Source: Nepenthes gracilis (lineage: Eukaryota > Streptophyta > Magnoliopsida > Caryophyllales > Nepenthaceae). From it: DNA of 64,000 bases. The notes below the pieces were generated by a model, which saw nothing but the letters and a program-made list of their open reading frames with translations, ran no database searches and was not told where the DNA came from. Below, piece after piece: positions 11,801-23,420 of this stretch. The stretch is taken from positions 2,886,001 through 2,950,000 of the forward strand of contig BSYO01000025.1 of NCBI GenBank assembly GCA_033239525.1, given 5' to 3'. How positions within the stretch are numbered: the first letter of the stretch is position 1; every line of letters starts with the position of its first letter. The translations under genes were made by a program, and so were the position numbers.

Positions 11801-12590
11801 GGGACAAAATGTCAATTAGATAGAATGACATCACATTACACACAGTGAAAGAGAAAATGAAGATAAAGCACATACAAGTTTTACGTTGAAAATCCGTATC
11901 AAACAAAGGAAAAACCAATGGACAATCAGTCCACGGTAAGTTCACTATGTGAAAAATTGGTTACAAACCCCTAAAATGGAGTATCCGCCACAAATCCGAA
12001 AAAAAGAAAAAAAAACCTCTTCAGAGTAAATAGGAAACACTCCTCTCTTTTCACTCTTTTTTTTTCTCTTCTTCCTCACTGGTAGTGCACTTCCCTCCTT
12101 TCTTTTTCACACTTGGATCTCACATGCCATACCCTACCAGCAAGTCCGTTTACTTGATTTTAATATAGAAGCCCATATTCAGCATGTCTAGTGAATATTC
12201 CATATCCACCGGCAAGATTTATCTTTGTCAATAATATGAATATACTTTGTATAAAAATTGGCTTATGTATAACTGTTGAAATCACGTATGCTCAAAAGAT
12301 CTGCTAAGTTGGCACCATTACTAAGAAAATCCCCTTTGGCTCATTGGCAATCCGCATGCTCCGTCTACGTGCTCCGTTGGCTATCCGTCCATTTTGCTCC
12401 TTGGCCTTCTTGGGCCAATCAATTCATTGACATACCATCTTATACATATGGGCCATCCTCGCAAAATGGCTAACCTTTTATTTTGTCAACCTTCCATTTT
12501 GCCAACCTGGCAATTTGGACAAACCTTCCAAAATAGCCAAACTTTCCATCTGCCAGCCAACAAAGTTGACCAACTTCTACTCTACTAATA
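11801..12590. mobile_element. Unclassified LTR-like insertion
   Basis: Interrupts the inverted-repeat arm. It contains AGTTTTACGTTGAAAATCC and a nearby GTCCACGG motif, which I associate with LTR or leader regions of plant copia elements, then a pyrimidine-rich tract (12020-12110) and a GC-richer part (12290-12560) with repeated ggccaa/tggccatc words. I see no domains. It abuts degraded copia sequence at 12590, but common origin cannot be shown. Confidence 0.35.
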
Positions 12591-14930
12591 ATCATTACTA
12601 ATTATTAATTTATTTATTCTAGTTGACCTTCTCAATGTTGTATTAATATTCTCCATAGGAGTATATTATTCAACTATTTCAAAAAAATTCTGAACATCAT
12701 GGTCAAGTTGAATAATATCAGCATTTTATAAAATGACATTAATTGATTGTTCAACATTAATTTGAATTTGAGGGGTGTTATGTACAATAATTAACATATC
12801 ATATGAAATAGAAGGTTGAGAATCTAAATGATCATTATCAGAAATTATATTTTTGGATTACTTACTCCCACTTATTAAGTTATTATCAAGAAATTTTATA
12901 TTTTTTGATTCCACAATCCTAATGCTATAATGTGGATAATAAAATTTGTATCCTTTGAACCATTCAACATTTTCAATAAAATACCCACTTATGGTCCATG
13001 GATCTAGCTTCTTTTCATATAGTTATAAACTCTTACTTCAAACAAACATCCATAAACACATATATGTCGCAAATTTGATTTTCAACCTTTTCATAACTCA
13101 AAATAAGTTTTTTCAATCCATAATGAATTTTGAATATTTGACCTGTTAAGTATATTCCGTACTATATCTAGTAACATTCGATCTCTTCTTTCTACTACAC
13201 CATTTTGGTTCGGAGAATCAAATATAGTTTATTTGACAACTACCCCATGTTCTTAAAGAAACATTACAAATGGATCAGGTATTTATCCATCTTTAGTATA
13301 TCTACCATAATATTCACCACCTCTATCTAATCTCACGATTTTAATTTATTTTTCACATTATTTCTCTACTTTAACTTTAAAATTTTTAAAAACATCTAAC
13401 GTTTTATTTTATGATGAAGCAAGTCTAGATATATATATTGTGAATAATCATCAATAAAAGTAATAAAAAATTTTGAACCATATGAGTCAATATCTGGACT
13501 ATAAATATCTTTATGTATGATTTCTAATATGTTCAAACTTTTCTTTCCATCTTTCTTAGTCTTATTGGCCTATTTTTCTTTTATACAGTCCACACAATTC
13601 TCAAAATTAATAAAATCTATAATACTAAATATCTCATCATTTACTAATCTTTTAATCCTTTCAATGGAGAAATGTCTTAATCTCTGAAATTACAATATAG
13701 AAAAATATTCATTCATAATACATTTCTTAATACCAGTATCAACATGCATGGTATTGTAAGAGATATTATTTTATAAATTTATACAATAAAGATCATCAGA
13801 TAATGTATAATTTTTAACAATATTAGACTTATAATATAAACTAAAAAATGAGTTTTAAAATATAATGGAATATCTATAAGATATAAATCTTAAAACTGTT
13901 ATTAAATTTTTAGAGAAATTTAGAATATAAAAAGTCTTTTCTAAATTCAAAACAAAGCCACTGATTAAAATTAATTTGTATGTTCCAATCATCTCCACAT
14001 GTGAACATATCTTATTTTCACAAAAGATACTTTGTTCACTTTTCACTAACTTCCTTAAGTTTTGGAAGCCTTATGAGGAATTTGTAACGTAGATTGTAGA
14101 ACCAAAATCAATCCATTATGTATCATAAGAAATATTAATCATATTAAATTCATAACAAATAAATAAGAATAGATTATCTTTCTTCTCAAGCCAATTTTGA
14201 TATTTGACACAATCTTTCTTGACTTGTCCCTTCTTTTTATAGAAGCACGTGGATTCTTTTTTGAAGTTAGATTAAATAGGCATTTTACCTTTTTTTTCTT
14301 AACTTGAGCCTTATTTTTTTCTTATTTAACCATAAATATACTTTTATCTTATTCCATCATAAGCCTTCTTTCCTCTTGTAAACATAATCATAAATTTATT
14401 ATTCACCATTTATCTTTATGCGTATTGTGAGAGATTTTAAAGGGTCCATATTATAGTGAAAGTGTCTTCAAAATATAGTGCATAAGGAAATATTCAGACT
14501 TATCCACCTCAAAATTCTTTAATTGAGCCTCTATATCTTTCATCTGTATCATGTACTTATGCAAACCTTTAACACGGTGAGTCTCAAAGATAAAAATTTT
14601 ATAATTAGGGTGCTGGCCAGTGCTTTATCTGAGATCTCAAATTATTCATCAAAAGCCTTCAGTAAACCCCGCATATTATTATGCTAATCGACTAAACTAC
14701 AAATACCAATAGAAATTTTAGTCTTTATGATCTCATCATTCATAAAGAGCAACATCAATCAGAGTGTTAGTTTCAATAAAAGTAGGTAGTTTATCTTTCC
14801 TTATAGTATAATCAATATCCATCCACCCTATATGAAAAAGAATTCTTTTCTTTCCAAATTTTATAGTTATCATCTTTTAGTTTAAAATTTTTGTATCTTA
14901 TTTTAGAAAGATTTATAGATTGAATTACTG
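12591..14930 (-). mobile_element. Degenerate Ty1/copia element: gag to integrase
   Basis: Read on the minus strand: gag (about 14930-14380) with a stretch ending SEYFLMHYILKTLSL; a zinc knuckle near 14255-14190 (FYKKKGQVKKDC, with Tyr where a Cys is expected); the protease region near 14090 (DFGST for the usual DSGA/S); integrase 13620-13150 with YFITF.DDYSQY, GGEYYG, EHGVVV and NGVVERRDR; then a linker to the start of reverse transcriptase, cut off at about 12590. Many stops and frameshifts. It is the same family as 39110-43860, and the two can be aligned throughout. The RT and RNase H part and both LTRs are missing. Confidence 0.75.
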
Positions 14931-15385
14931 TATAAAAATAAAATTACATACTTAATAAATAATATATGATATTAATAATAACATGTTTTACCAAAATAAA
15001 ACATATATCATGAATCAATTGACATAAAAAATTACATTTGGGTCAAATCTTTTTAATTCAAGTAGATTCATATAAAATATTTATGATAAAATTATCAAAT
15101 TATATTTTCAATTCTTAATCTCTGTGGATAAATTAAAAAAATAATTTGATATTTTATCCTAATTAATCAATTTTATATAATAAAATTTCTTGTAATATAA
15201 ATTTTATTATATTAAATATGATTAGCCACAATTAATGTCTTTATACCATATATGACTATATATATAATTTTATTAATTAAGGATGTTGTGACTAATTTTT
15301 AATTAATTAAATTATATTAACCACTAAACATTATATGCATATATATATAATTATATTTTAAATATTATACAATAACATTTTTTGA
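14931..15385 (-). mobile_element. AT-rich leader of the copia relic
   Basis: Very AT-rich, non-coding. It matches the reverse complement of 39110-39600 in the plus-strand relative, so it is the untranslated leader upstream of gag in this family. Confidence 0.6.
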
Positions 15386-15760
15386 CTAGTTTGATTCTTT
15401 CATATGTAATTTCAGAAATATCCTATGCATATTTAAAGATCTTACATATAAAAATACGTTTAAACTATTTAGGGAATACAACCATAAAAATAGCACGTAA
15501 CCCCTTACTATTTTAATTACAAGCATCAAATCATTCTTTTGACCACATGGTTAGAACTTTTGGTTCATCGCTACTTGTACTTCTAGGTAGTTTCCACCCA
15601 ATTTGAGTGCAGTCCCACACTCGCTCATCCATGGGTTTTAGGAATGCTTTCATATAAATTTTCCAAAAAGCATATTGCTCCCATGAAAATAAGGAAAAAT
15701 GGATAAAGATCCACTCATATACATCTAGATCGGGAGTCATGAATTGGGGTGAGTTTTTGA
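15386..15760 (-). pseudogene. Fragment of a second copia gag lineage (UBN2-like)
   Basis: The minus frame 15740-15531 contains WEQYAFWKIYMKAFLKPMDE followed by RVWDC, the signature of the gag N-terminus of another plant copia lineage. After a TGA at about 15531 it continues with FDACN, NSKG, IFMVVF and ISEITYERIKLVK-type residues to about 15390. Several stops break it. It directly abuts the leader of a different copia family. Confidence 0.7.
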
Positions 15761-16904
15761 TATTAATTGAAAGGAACTAGTTGTTCCAAAATACAAATAG
15801 TTTCAATTCCTTAATGAATTGTGAAATAAAGTAGAACATAAATATCTAATAAACATAAAGAATATTTGAATATAGATGATATAATCAATAAAGAGTATAT
15901 AATATAAAATAATAAGTAAATAAAGATAACTTTTAGTGATGAAAAAAAATCTCGATAACCACGACTATCGAGTAAAATCTACTGGATTTCAACAGTCAAA
16001 TAAGATATGTACTATAAAAATCAACTTACAGATCGAGTGGCATAGACACGCTAACCTAGTCAATTTACTTCCGTCTTATGATCCCTTTAAAAGAACTTAT
16101 TAGATTTGCCCATAACAATAGAATCAGACACCTTCCGGTCTTCTAATAAATTTTCCTCCACAAGCCGTCAAATCTCCATACACAACTGGATCTCAATTTT
16201 CACACCACCGGCGTCGCCAACGAAAGTTAACAAGTGGGAAGAAGTGTATAAGATGAAGCAAAAACGAGGTGAGAAAACTTGTAGTGAAAGCACAACAGTT
16301 GAGGCTAAGTTTTCTCAAGTGGAGCACACAATAAGCACAAATAAGACGGTGTTCTTTGCTGAAATGGCTGTTCAAAAATCTCTCCAAAAGTCTAGGGTAC
16401 AAAGAATAAGACGGGTATTTATAGAGAGGTTCGAAAACTAGGTTAAAAAATATATCCGTTGGAGACATACATGCCTCGACACTTGAGCGCAACTCAAGTC
16501 CAAGACGGGTGCATCTAGGGTTTTGCTGGAAACGCACCTAGGTGCTCTAGCTCAAGTTAGGAAGTCATCGAACACGTCCATTCTGAAAATCACCTTGGTC
16601 GTAGCTCATGGTGCGTCGAGGGTGTCCATTTTGGATATCGCACCTCGGTCATGCCTCAGCGTGCATCAAGCACCTCCATTTTGGAAATCATGCCTCAGTT
16701 GCACCTTGAATGTGCATCAAATTGGGGCTTTCTAGATTTGGCGCTCGAGCATGGGCGAGTATGCATCGAGTTCCAGCTTCTCTAGAATTTGCACTAGAGC
16801 ACAACTCAAGCGTGCCTCAAGCTCCGATTTCTCTACAATGGACACTTGAGCACGAGTTAGGCAAAGGGCAAGCGTGGATACCAGAAGATACACGATGATG
16901 ATCT
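15761..16904 (-). mobile_element. LTR-like region with minus-strand TATA box
   Basis: On the minus strand CTCTATAAATACCCG (about 16412-16426) is a good TATA box, upstream of a plausible leader (16390-16106) without domains. A CTCGATAACCACGACTATCG block at 15951-15970 resembles copia leader or LTR sequence. I infer the promoter (U3/R) of the element whose gag lies at 15386-15760. LTR ends were not located. The overlapping frames at 16106-16537 on both strands show no recognisable domain. Confidence 0.4.
16460..16880. repeat. Degenerate CTCAAG/GCGC-type repeat field
   Basis: Words such as CTTGAGCGC, GCGCTCGAGCAC, GTGCCTCAAGC and GCACCTCGG recur every 20-50 bp without a fixed period, in an otherwise AT-rich region. 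Similar fields lie at 32440-32520, 52540-52680, 59575-59760 and 62770-62930. Confidence 0.55.
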
Positions 16905-18420
16905 TTAAGCATGAATTTGATACAGATCAACCGAACACTGAAAAATACGACACCAACAAACAAACAAGCATAGTAATAGAACATGCCAATATAAAATATA
17001 CCTAATAGATATTAAACTCCATTTGTGGTAGACTTTCTTCTTTTTGGCCTTCTCTTCTTGGTTGACACTATGGAGTTGCGGGCCGTTACTCATCTGAGTT
17101 TGCCCTTTCACAATTTCCCATAAGGGTTTCCCAAAGATTCAACATCCACATTTGCCATCAAGCGAATGTTTTCATAACTACCTACTTTGAGGTCGTGACC
17201 ACGGGATGCAACATCCTTCAGCAATTGACTTACTTGTCCTTGCATTTGTGTGTTCACGATTTTATTTTATTGAAAATGAGAATTACTTTTGGACGAATCA
17301 AGTTGCGATGAAATATAAACGAATGCATTACTAACATTATCATAGATGGTGCTAACAATGCATAGGCTAGATCTAGATTGGTATCCGATTACTTTGGCTC
17401 AATTGTTTGAACCTTATTATTCAAATCCTGTATACCATAACAACTAATAAAAGCTAAAATGAATATATAACTCGCTTCCATGTATTTTATCCAATACTCA
17501 AATTACAAATTTTTCTAAAGAAATTAAAAGATTAAGAAGGAATGGAGATGAGTGTGAGATTATTTGAATTTAGAAGATTTAGCTTCAAGAATCAAGAAAG
17601 TGAAGGAGAAGACGACTTTTAGTAAGATCACCGAATGCCCCCTCTTTCTTTCTCAATGCAAAGTTCCCCCTTGTTCAATAAATAAGGTCTTTATATTTAT
17701 AGTTTGTACACCAACTAATCCATCCTTCTAAAGTCGACGCAATTGTCTATTTGGAACATTGCAGTGTTTGTGCTCCAACCGTTATGTTAATTTTGTAACT
17801 GCTTAGTAATTAATGCTTTATATTTATTCGATTATTATTGTTTACTTAAATATAGTTGATCATTCTAGATTTTGTTTAATTGTTCTTCAAAATTTATTAC
17901 CAGATTTATTTTTATGTTTGGTTATTAATCACTCTAATCTTCAATCTCTTTGGCTATTTGGCCATTTAGTCGATTGATAGACATTATATTTAGACCAATT
18001 CCTAAGTCAATTTTGTGTTAGGTTGAACAATTTCTTTGTCCTGTTAACCATCTTTGAGCTAACAACTCGTGGGCCACATATTTTATCATGTCAAATTGAT
18101 TGTATCTAGACTATATTTAACAAGAATGATTTTATTTTACTTATTAGAATAATTATATAATTATTAGTTTGTGATTATCTCTACTACCAAAATTTTTTCT
18201 CCTTCACAGCTTCCTTTTTATTTTTTTATCTTTTATTTTGTTGGGGTTTCATTGTTCTTATTTGGCAGGTTTCTACTATATCTTCCGTCTTCCTTTTGCG
18301 TTGGTTAATTACTTTCCTACTTTTCCCCCATTTAGTCTTCATTTTGAACCAGCAATAATTATCATAATGGACTAAATCTTGCGTTGATTTATGATCTAAC
18401 GGTGTAGGGTGGCTATTATA
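16905..18420 (-). mobile_element. Family A fragment: gag leader plus LTR-like block (block X)
   Basis: 16905-17345 holds the gag leader remnant (minus frame with KAKKKK and a leader-like KGQTQMSN). The PBS-like junction is at about 17345 (GGTGCTAACAATG on plus). 17346-18420 is the LTR-like block, with its TATA-like site near 17675-17700. The 17100-18420 part is duplicated at 32640-33930 with the same downstream order, so it belongs to the segmental duplication that also copied the thaumatin-like gene. Confidence 0.55.
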
Positions 18421-19100
18421 GTGTGCTATATACTTAGGTTAATTTAATTTTTATTAATGTTTATTTACCTTACTTTGAAAGTCATATTAAGTTAATTCAG
18501 TATTTAAATGATTGAATTTGATGTAGAAAAAAGAATTTATTGAATAAAAAATTTATTTTTATGAGGGAGGGATTCTTTTCTTTCTTCATAAGATCTTAAT
18601 CCAATAAATTTATGAGGTGTCAATACTGTCAATTGTCAACGATGGGCTCTAAAACACAAACATTTATCGCTACTCGACCTAAGCACCTCCAGACCTTTCG
18701 AACTCAAGTTGCAATATTTTTTAGTAGATTTTATATGTTTATTGTCGATCTGTTTTTTCAATTATGAAGCACTAGCTCTGATATGAAATTGGATAGATCA
18801 AAGATGTCAGATTTATGTCTTTTCATTATTGATCTATCATTTCAATTTGGTAATTGTTAGCTTTGCCATTGGGTCTACTAGATTTAGAATTTATTGTATT
18901 TATATTTTCATTTTTTATCTATCATTTTCATTAAGAGGCACTAACTTCATCATAAATTCAACCATTCTAATCAAGAGACACAAGTTTCATCACTAACTCA
19001 ACCAGATTTAAAACGATGTTAAATTTATATAATTATTGTCAATTTATTATTTCAATCAAAAGACATTAGTTCCGCTATGAACTCGAGCAATTCTATAAAT
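18421..19100. repeat. Inverted-orientation arm of the 1.1-kb segment (block X)
   Basis: Starts with the shared inverted-repeat end (CTAACGGTGTAGGGTGG) and continues with the segment interior in reverse relative to 2590-3590. Equivalent to 33936-34560. Non-coding. Confidence 0.6.
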
Positions 19101-20037
19101 GTGTATTTAGGCACTTTTCTTAAGGCTAATCCTTCTCTTGATATATTCCTAGTGCTTGACATTTGGGTGGTTAGAAATTGGTCTTTTGAGGCTTATTTTT
19201 AATTTGTCAAACTAATTTAATATCAATTTCTGATTTTATCAATTAGGTTAAACCCATTTGGTTTGAAAAAATAGCCTCCCAATTCAGTTATCTAAACCAT
19301 AAACACCCCTACTAAAAATTAAGTTATGACTAAGAAAAGAAAGAATGAAGTTGTTGGCAAAATAAGGTATAATAATCAAATGAATTAAAGCAAATCTTAA
19401 GAAAATTAATAAATAATAATCAAATCTAGTTGTAATGTGCATTTACAATCGTGTGTAAATTTTATTAGCTGCCTATTCTTTTATGTAAGGTAGCCGTTCA
19501 TCGTTTTCTTTACCTGTGAAGTTGCTTCTATACGTTCTTTTGACGTCGTTTTGGAAGTTTTGAATCTATTTAGAAGTCAAAATATATGTTCATTATAAAA
19601 CCATATTTCCATTAAAATAAATATACAAATATTACTCATTGGAGTTTTATATATTTTTATGTATTTATTTTAATTAATCCAAAATTTTATTCAATATAAA
19701 AAAATAAAAATTGAGAAATAAAATAATTTTTTTTTAATGCTAATCCACCAAGTTATTAATAGGCTAGAAAGCAGTTTTTCTCTTTTATAATTTGGAGGTG
19801 CTTCTAGTAGGGCAACTTAGGAGCCCCAAATTCCCATATTTCTTTTCAAAACAAATAATACTTGAGAGAAGCACATTTTATTCATGGATTACGAGCATTA
19901 CAGCCAATGAAGAGAGCAAATTTTATATAATTCTTCCACTATGCAAAGGCACATCGGATACTAAGATTCCCAAATTTTTTTTCAAAACAACTGATATTTG
20001 ACAGAAGTTTATTTTAATCATAAAATGTATAATTCTC
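19101..20037. repeat. Duplicated flank containing the old 3' region of the thaumatin-like gene
   Basis: Matches 34561-35345. In the block Y copy the match runs straight into the thaumatin-like stop codon, so this was the 3' flank or UTR of the gene (minus strand). A minus-strand AATAAA is at 20008-20013; its Y counterpart at 35300-35310 is about 105 bp past the stop. Here a solo LTR separates it from the gene. The plus frame 19792-20001 is incidental. Confidence 0.6.
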
Positions 20038-22480
20038 CTATCACGTTCTAAGAACACAATATGAAGGTCTCAATAAGATAAAATCTAATAAATCAATGAC
20101 AACTACAAAGCCCAACCTAAAAGTAACAAACCATACATACACAAAACCCAATGCATCAAAACTTGCATAGAACCTCATCTGATATAAATTAAGATATCAT
20201 AACATAAGACCTATTGTCCATATATCGCAAGAGAAGTATCCAACACAATAATTTATCAACATAACATAAACATCCCACAATATCTTATCACATAACCCAC
20301 AGGCTACAACCGGTCAACACAAAGCCAAATATATCCCCGAGATCAAAAGCCTAATAGGTAATAAATATCTATCCTCACCAGATAAGCAATCTTGTGGCAA
20401 ATCACGACTAAACTTTTACAAACGTATCCAATCCACTAGTCTGATGGGATAAAACATGAAAACGTGAATCAAGAGCTCAACAAGTATCATCATCGTATAA
20501 AAAAGTATATATAAATCAAAGGAAAAGAATATTACATTACCATCGAATAAAGCAAAAACACCAAGTCCGTGAAATATCTAAAATCCGATGAGATATCTCG
20601 TACTAAATTATCATCCTATCAAACAGTCTCTCCAAAATATAATCATAACAAATAACGATCTAATCAAATCTCATAGACAATATCATATCATATGATCCAA
20701 GGTCACATTACATAATCGCGACCGTCATCACATCCGCATGGGACATATATCATTGTTTGGATCCAAATCTCATATATCATATGTTGAAATCAAAAACCGA
20801 AACCAAAGCATATAATTATTAAATATATTCCAGGGCTTACTTATATCAATGCGTACGAGATATTTTTATCGTTCATCCGTGGGCCAAATCAAGCGTCTCA
20901 AATCACAGTCTACACAAATACTTGCAGAAATACAATATATACACGAAATCGAAGAACCAAATATTATAAGACCATTTTTAGGCAGGATTACTCTCGTCCG
21001 ATAACCATCGCTATATCGGCTACATTTTAGACCGGCCACTCAAAACCTGGTTACGATTTAGGCCAGCATTTCAAAGCCATCCATGTACTTTGTCTTCTAT
21101 AGATTGAAAACTTGCTCACTATATTTTATCACACATGATTTTAGGTGCAATTTTAAATTTAGTTATATATTAAGACGCTCGAGTATATTAATTTTCGCTA
21201 ATTCCTTATGATGGTTTTCATTAAAATGTATGAGGCATGTCAACTACAACACATCTCAATCTTCCTACCGATAAAAGTGAGACAATATATCATATGCATC
21301 CCCGTAGAGACTAAGCCTCCCCGTCAAAAGCGGTACCATCAAATCTCATGCTTCGAATCACAATCGACCCTCGTGGGTCTCGAACTGTTATGCTCCCGTA
21401 GTGACCCTACCCCCAGTAGCATGCATGTGAACTAATGTAAAACTTGGTTCATAATTCCACAACGTACGGATACTCAAATATACGTATATACTGTTCAGGT
21501 GTTCGAAAATCTTCCAAATTACGAATATTAGCGTAAAATCACCAAACAATCGGTAAATCATATATGTATGTTCAGAACAAATAGACATGGTATATAAAAA
21601 TAACATACATATTAGTAAAATTTCTAAACAGTAGTTAAGCATCATTAAACATAAAATAAGACAAAAAATAGGATTAGAGAATAGTTACCTCAACGTTATA
21701 TTGAGCAGATTTGTCAAAAGAATACTCCTAAGTATACGAACTGGGCTTTTTCTCTCCTGCCAATGCGTCCTTTCTCTCTCTACCCACGCGGCTTCTCTCT
21801 CATCCACGTTGCTTAGTTGCCACCGCGTAGATTTCCTCTCTCCTTTTGTCCTCCCGCACGATTTCCTCAAGCCACACACCGCCACCGCCTCTCGTGGGCA
21901 CCACCGACCACCCTTGTGTGATTTTCTCGTCGGCGTCACCGCTAACCTTCCCTCTCTCTCCTCCTTCAGCTGCAAGCCTCCTAACGCGCCCGTCACTGCT
22001 ACTTCCTTCTCCTCCTTTCGCAGCCACCGACCTTCCTCCATGCACGCCGCTCACCGGCGTCGCCACCTCCTTCTCCTTCCTCTTCTCCTCATCTCCTCTT
22101 CTTCCTTCTCCTTCTACCTATTTCTCCTCTTCCTCTCTCTCTCTCTTTCTTTTCTCCTCTGCTCCTATTTGCCACGCCAGACTTCCTTCCCCCTTTTCTT
22201 CTTCTTTTTTTTTTTTTTTCAATCTTTTCTGTCTTTTTTATTCTTTCCTTCTTTCCACCCCTGGATTACCGGCCACGGTTTTCATTTTTCTTCATTTTTC
22301 TCCTTATATATATATATACATATATATAATACTCAATTGGCTCTCGAGTGTGCTTTGAACATCACGTCATAATTTTGATTTTTTTAAATATAATAATATT
22401 TAATTAATTTTTATCATATTTAAATTATCTAAAATAATAAATATATTCAAATTAAATCAAATAAAAATTTCAGTATTACA
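20038..22480 (-). mobile_element. Solo LTR of a Ty3/gypsy element (2.44 kb)
   Basis: Read on the minus strand it starts TGTAATACTGAAATTTTTAT at 22480 and ends near AACGTGATA at 20038. Both ends match the LTR family at 48907-51309 and 54144-56591 (2.40-2.45 kb). Flanks ATTCTC (left) and ATTTCTC (right) are an imperfect target duplication. There is no internal region, so it is probably the product of LTR-LTR recombination. A pyrimidine-rich part (21690-22300) with AT microsatellites opens frames of 118-223 residues that are low-complexity and have no homologous counterpart outside LTRs. It is inserted 92 bp beyond the thaumatin-like stop codon. Compared with the block Y copy, this insertion explains the extra sequence here. 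Confidence 0.75.
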
Positions 22481-22571
22481 ATTTCTCTGCTGTCGTAATG
22501 TCATTTAAAAATTTAGGTATACTTAATTATTCAAGTTATCAATAAGCATCGAAATATAAACCAGTAGTACT

Positions 22572-23249
22572 TTAAGGGCAAAATACAACCTTATAATTAG
22601 TGCCACCGGGACAGGTATATGTACTTGTTACATCATCTTTCGGGTAACTATAAGCGTCAGGGCACAGACCTTTAAAGTACCTAGAATAATCTGTCGGGTT
22701 ACAACTCCCAGAATTACAACAGTATTCATCGGTCTTGAAAACGGTGCATGGATTGTTGCACCCACCCGGGGCTTTTAGGACAATTGGGCATTGGCTATTC
22801 ACGTCCGCTGCACAAGTAGGACCTTGGGTGCACCCGTTTGATATTGGGAGAAAAGACATCGGGACATTGAACCCATCAATAAGTGATATATCAAAGAAGT
22901 CCAAGTTGCTGTACTGGTTTAATGAATACTCAGCCAAAGTGTTAGGAAGGGAGTCATAGCCCTGGCACTGGAGCAATCCACCGCAGTTGCCAGATTGGCA
23001 GCTTGCCCCGTTTGATATGGAAAGGCTGCATCCGGTTCGTGCCCAAACACGACCTCCTGTTTGGCCCGCATTAACATTTATGGTCCAAGTCTGACCTGGG
23101 TCCAATTGTTGGCCACCGCCTGGTGAGGCGACTGCGCGGACTGTATAGCTGCAGTTGTTTACGATGACAAATGTGGCCGCATCGATGGATATTGAGAATA
23201 GGGCAAGTAGAAGATTAGGGAAAATTATGAGTTTTATGAATGGGCTCAT
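22572..23249 (-). CDS. Thaumatin-like protein (PR-5 family), intact
   Basis: 225-residue secreted thaumatin-like protein, the only intact host gene seen. Residues 1-24 form a signal peptide (hydrophobic LLLALFSI core, cleavage likely after SIDA). The mature part starts [13 protein letters not shown], as in PR-5 and osmotin proteins. All 16 cysteines of the family are present (33, 74, 84, 89, 95, 140, 146, 154, 164, 168, 177, 178, 183, 196, 213, 224), enough for the eight conserved disulfides. Family landmarks are [10 protein letters not shown] (66-74), CGGLLQC, LAEYSL, the acidic [14 protein letters not shown] (117-130) and the C-terminal YKVVFCP. SGNC stands where many members have TGDC. Length is normal for the form without a C-terminal extension, and there is no intron. 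The start is the only Met ahead of the signal peptide. PR-5 proteins are apoplastic, and some bind or hydrolyse beta-glucans and act against fungi. That role is inferred from the family. Decayed relatives lie at 35414-44879 and 61815-62469. Confidence 0.95.
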   Translation of the reverse strand: MSPFIKLIIFPNLLLALFSISIDAATFVIVNNCSYTVRAVASPGGGQQLDPGQTWTINVNAGQTGGRVWARTGCSLSISNGASCQSGNCGGLLQCQGYDSLPNTLAEYSLNQYSNLDFFDISLIDGFNVPMSFLPISNGCTQGPTCAADVNSQCPIVLKAPGGCNNPCTVFKTDEYCCNSGSCNPTDYSRYFKGLCPDAYSYPKDDVTSTYTCPGGTNYKVVFCP

Positions 23250-23420
23250 TTTTTTTTTTTCTTTGAGGAGGTAGAATGATGGATGGTTTCTTCTGTTGTG
23301 AATAAAGTGGGTTGATACAGAGGGAAGACGAGTTGTGTATGACGTGGTGAGAAATTAATTGTTCAATGTATAGTTTGAAAAATATGCATTTATATATTTG
23401 ACTTGAAATTCTTTACTTTA
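23250..23420 (-). promoter_or_regulatory. Putative promoter of the thaumatin-like gene
   Basis: Homologous to 44880-45040 upstream of the broken copy. At the usual distance (about 65 bp before ATG, 23309-23323) the broken copy has a clear CTATATAAAAC TATA box, whereas this copy reads CTGTATCAACC. A second TATA-like AATATATAAA lies at 23389-23398, about 140 bp upstream of ATG. Which one works, if either, is not known. Confidence 0.5.

Noticed and set aside
16106..16537. 111- and 114-residue frames on opposite strands
   Set aside because: They overlap each other antisense within an LTR-like region with a minus-strand TATA box. No recognisable domain.
21685..22372. Overlapping long frames on both strands (up to 223 residues)
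   Set aside because: They lie in a pyrimidine-rich part of a solo LTR, read as Ser/Leu/Phe low complexity, and have no start context or domain. Equivalent LTRs carry broken versions.
22735..22959. Plus-strand frame of 74 residues
   Set aside because: Antisense shadow of the thaumatin-like gene.
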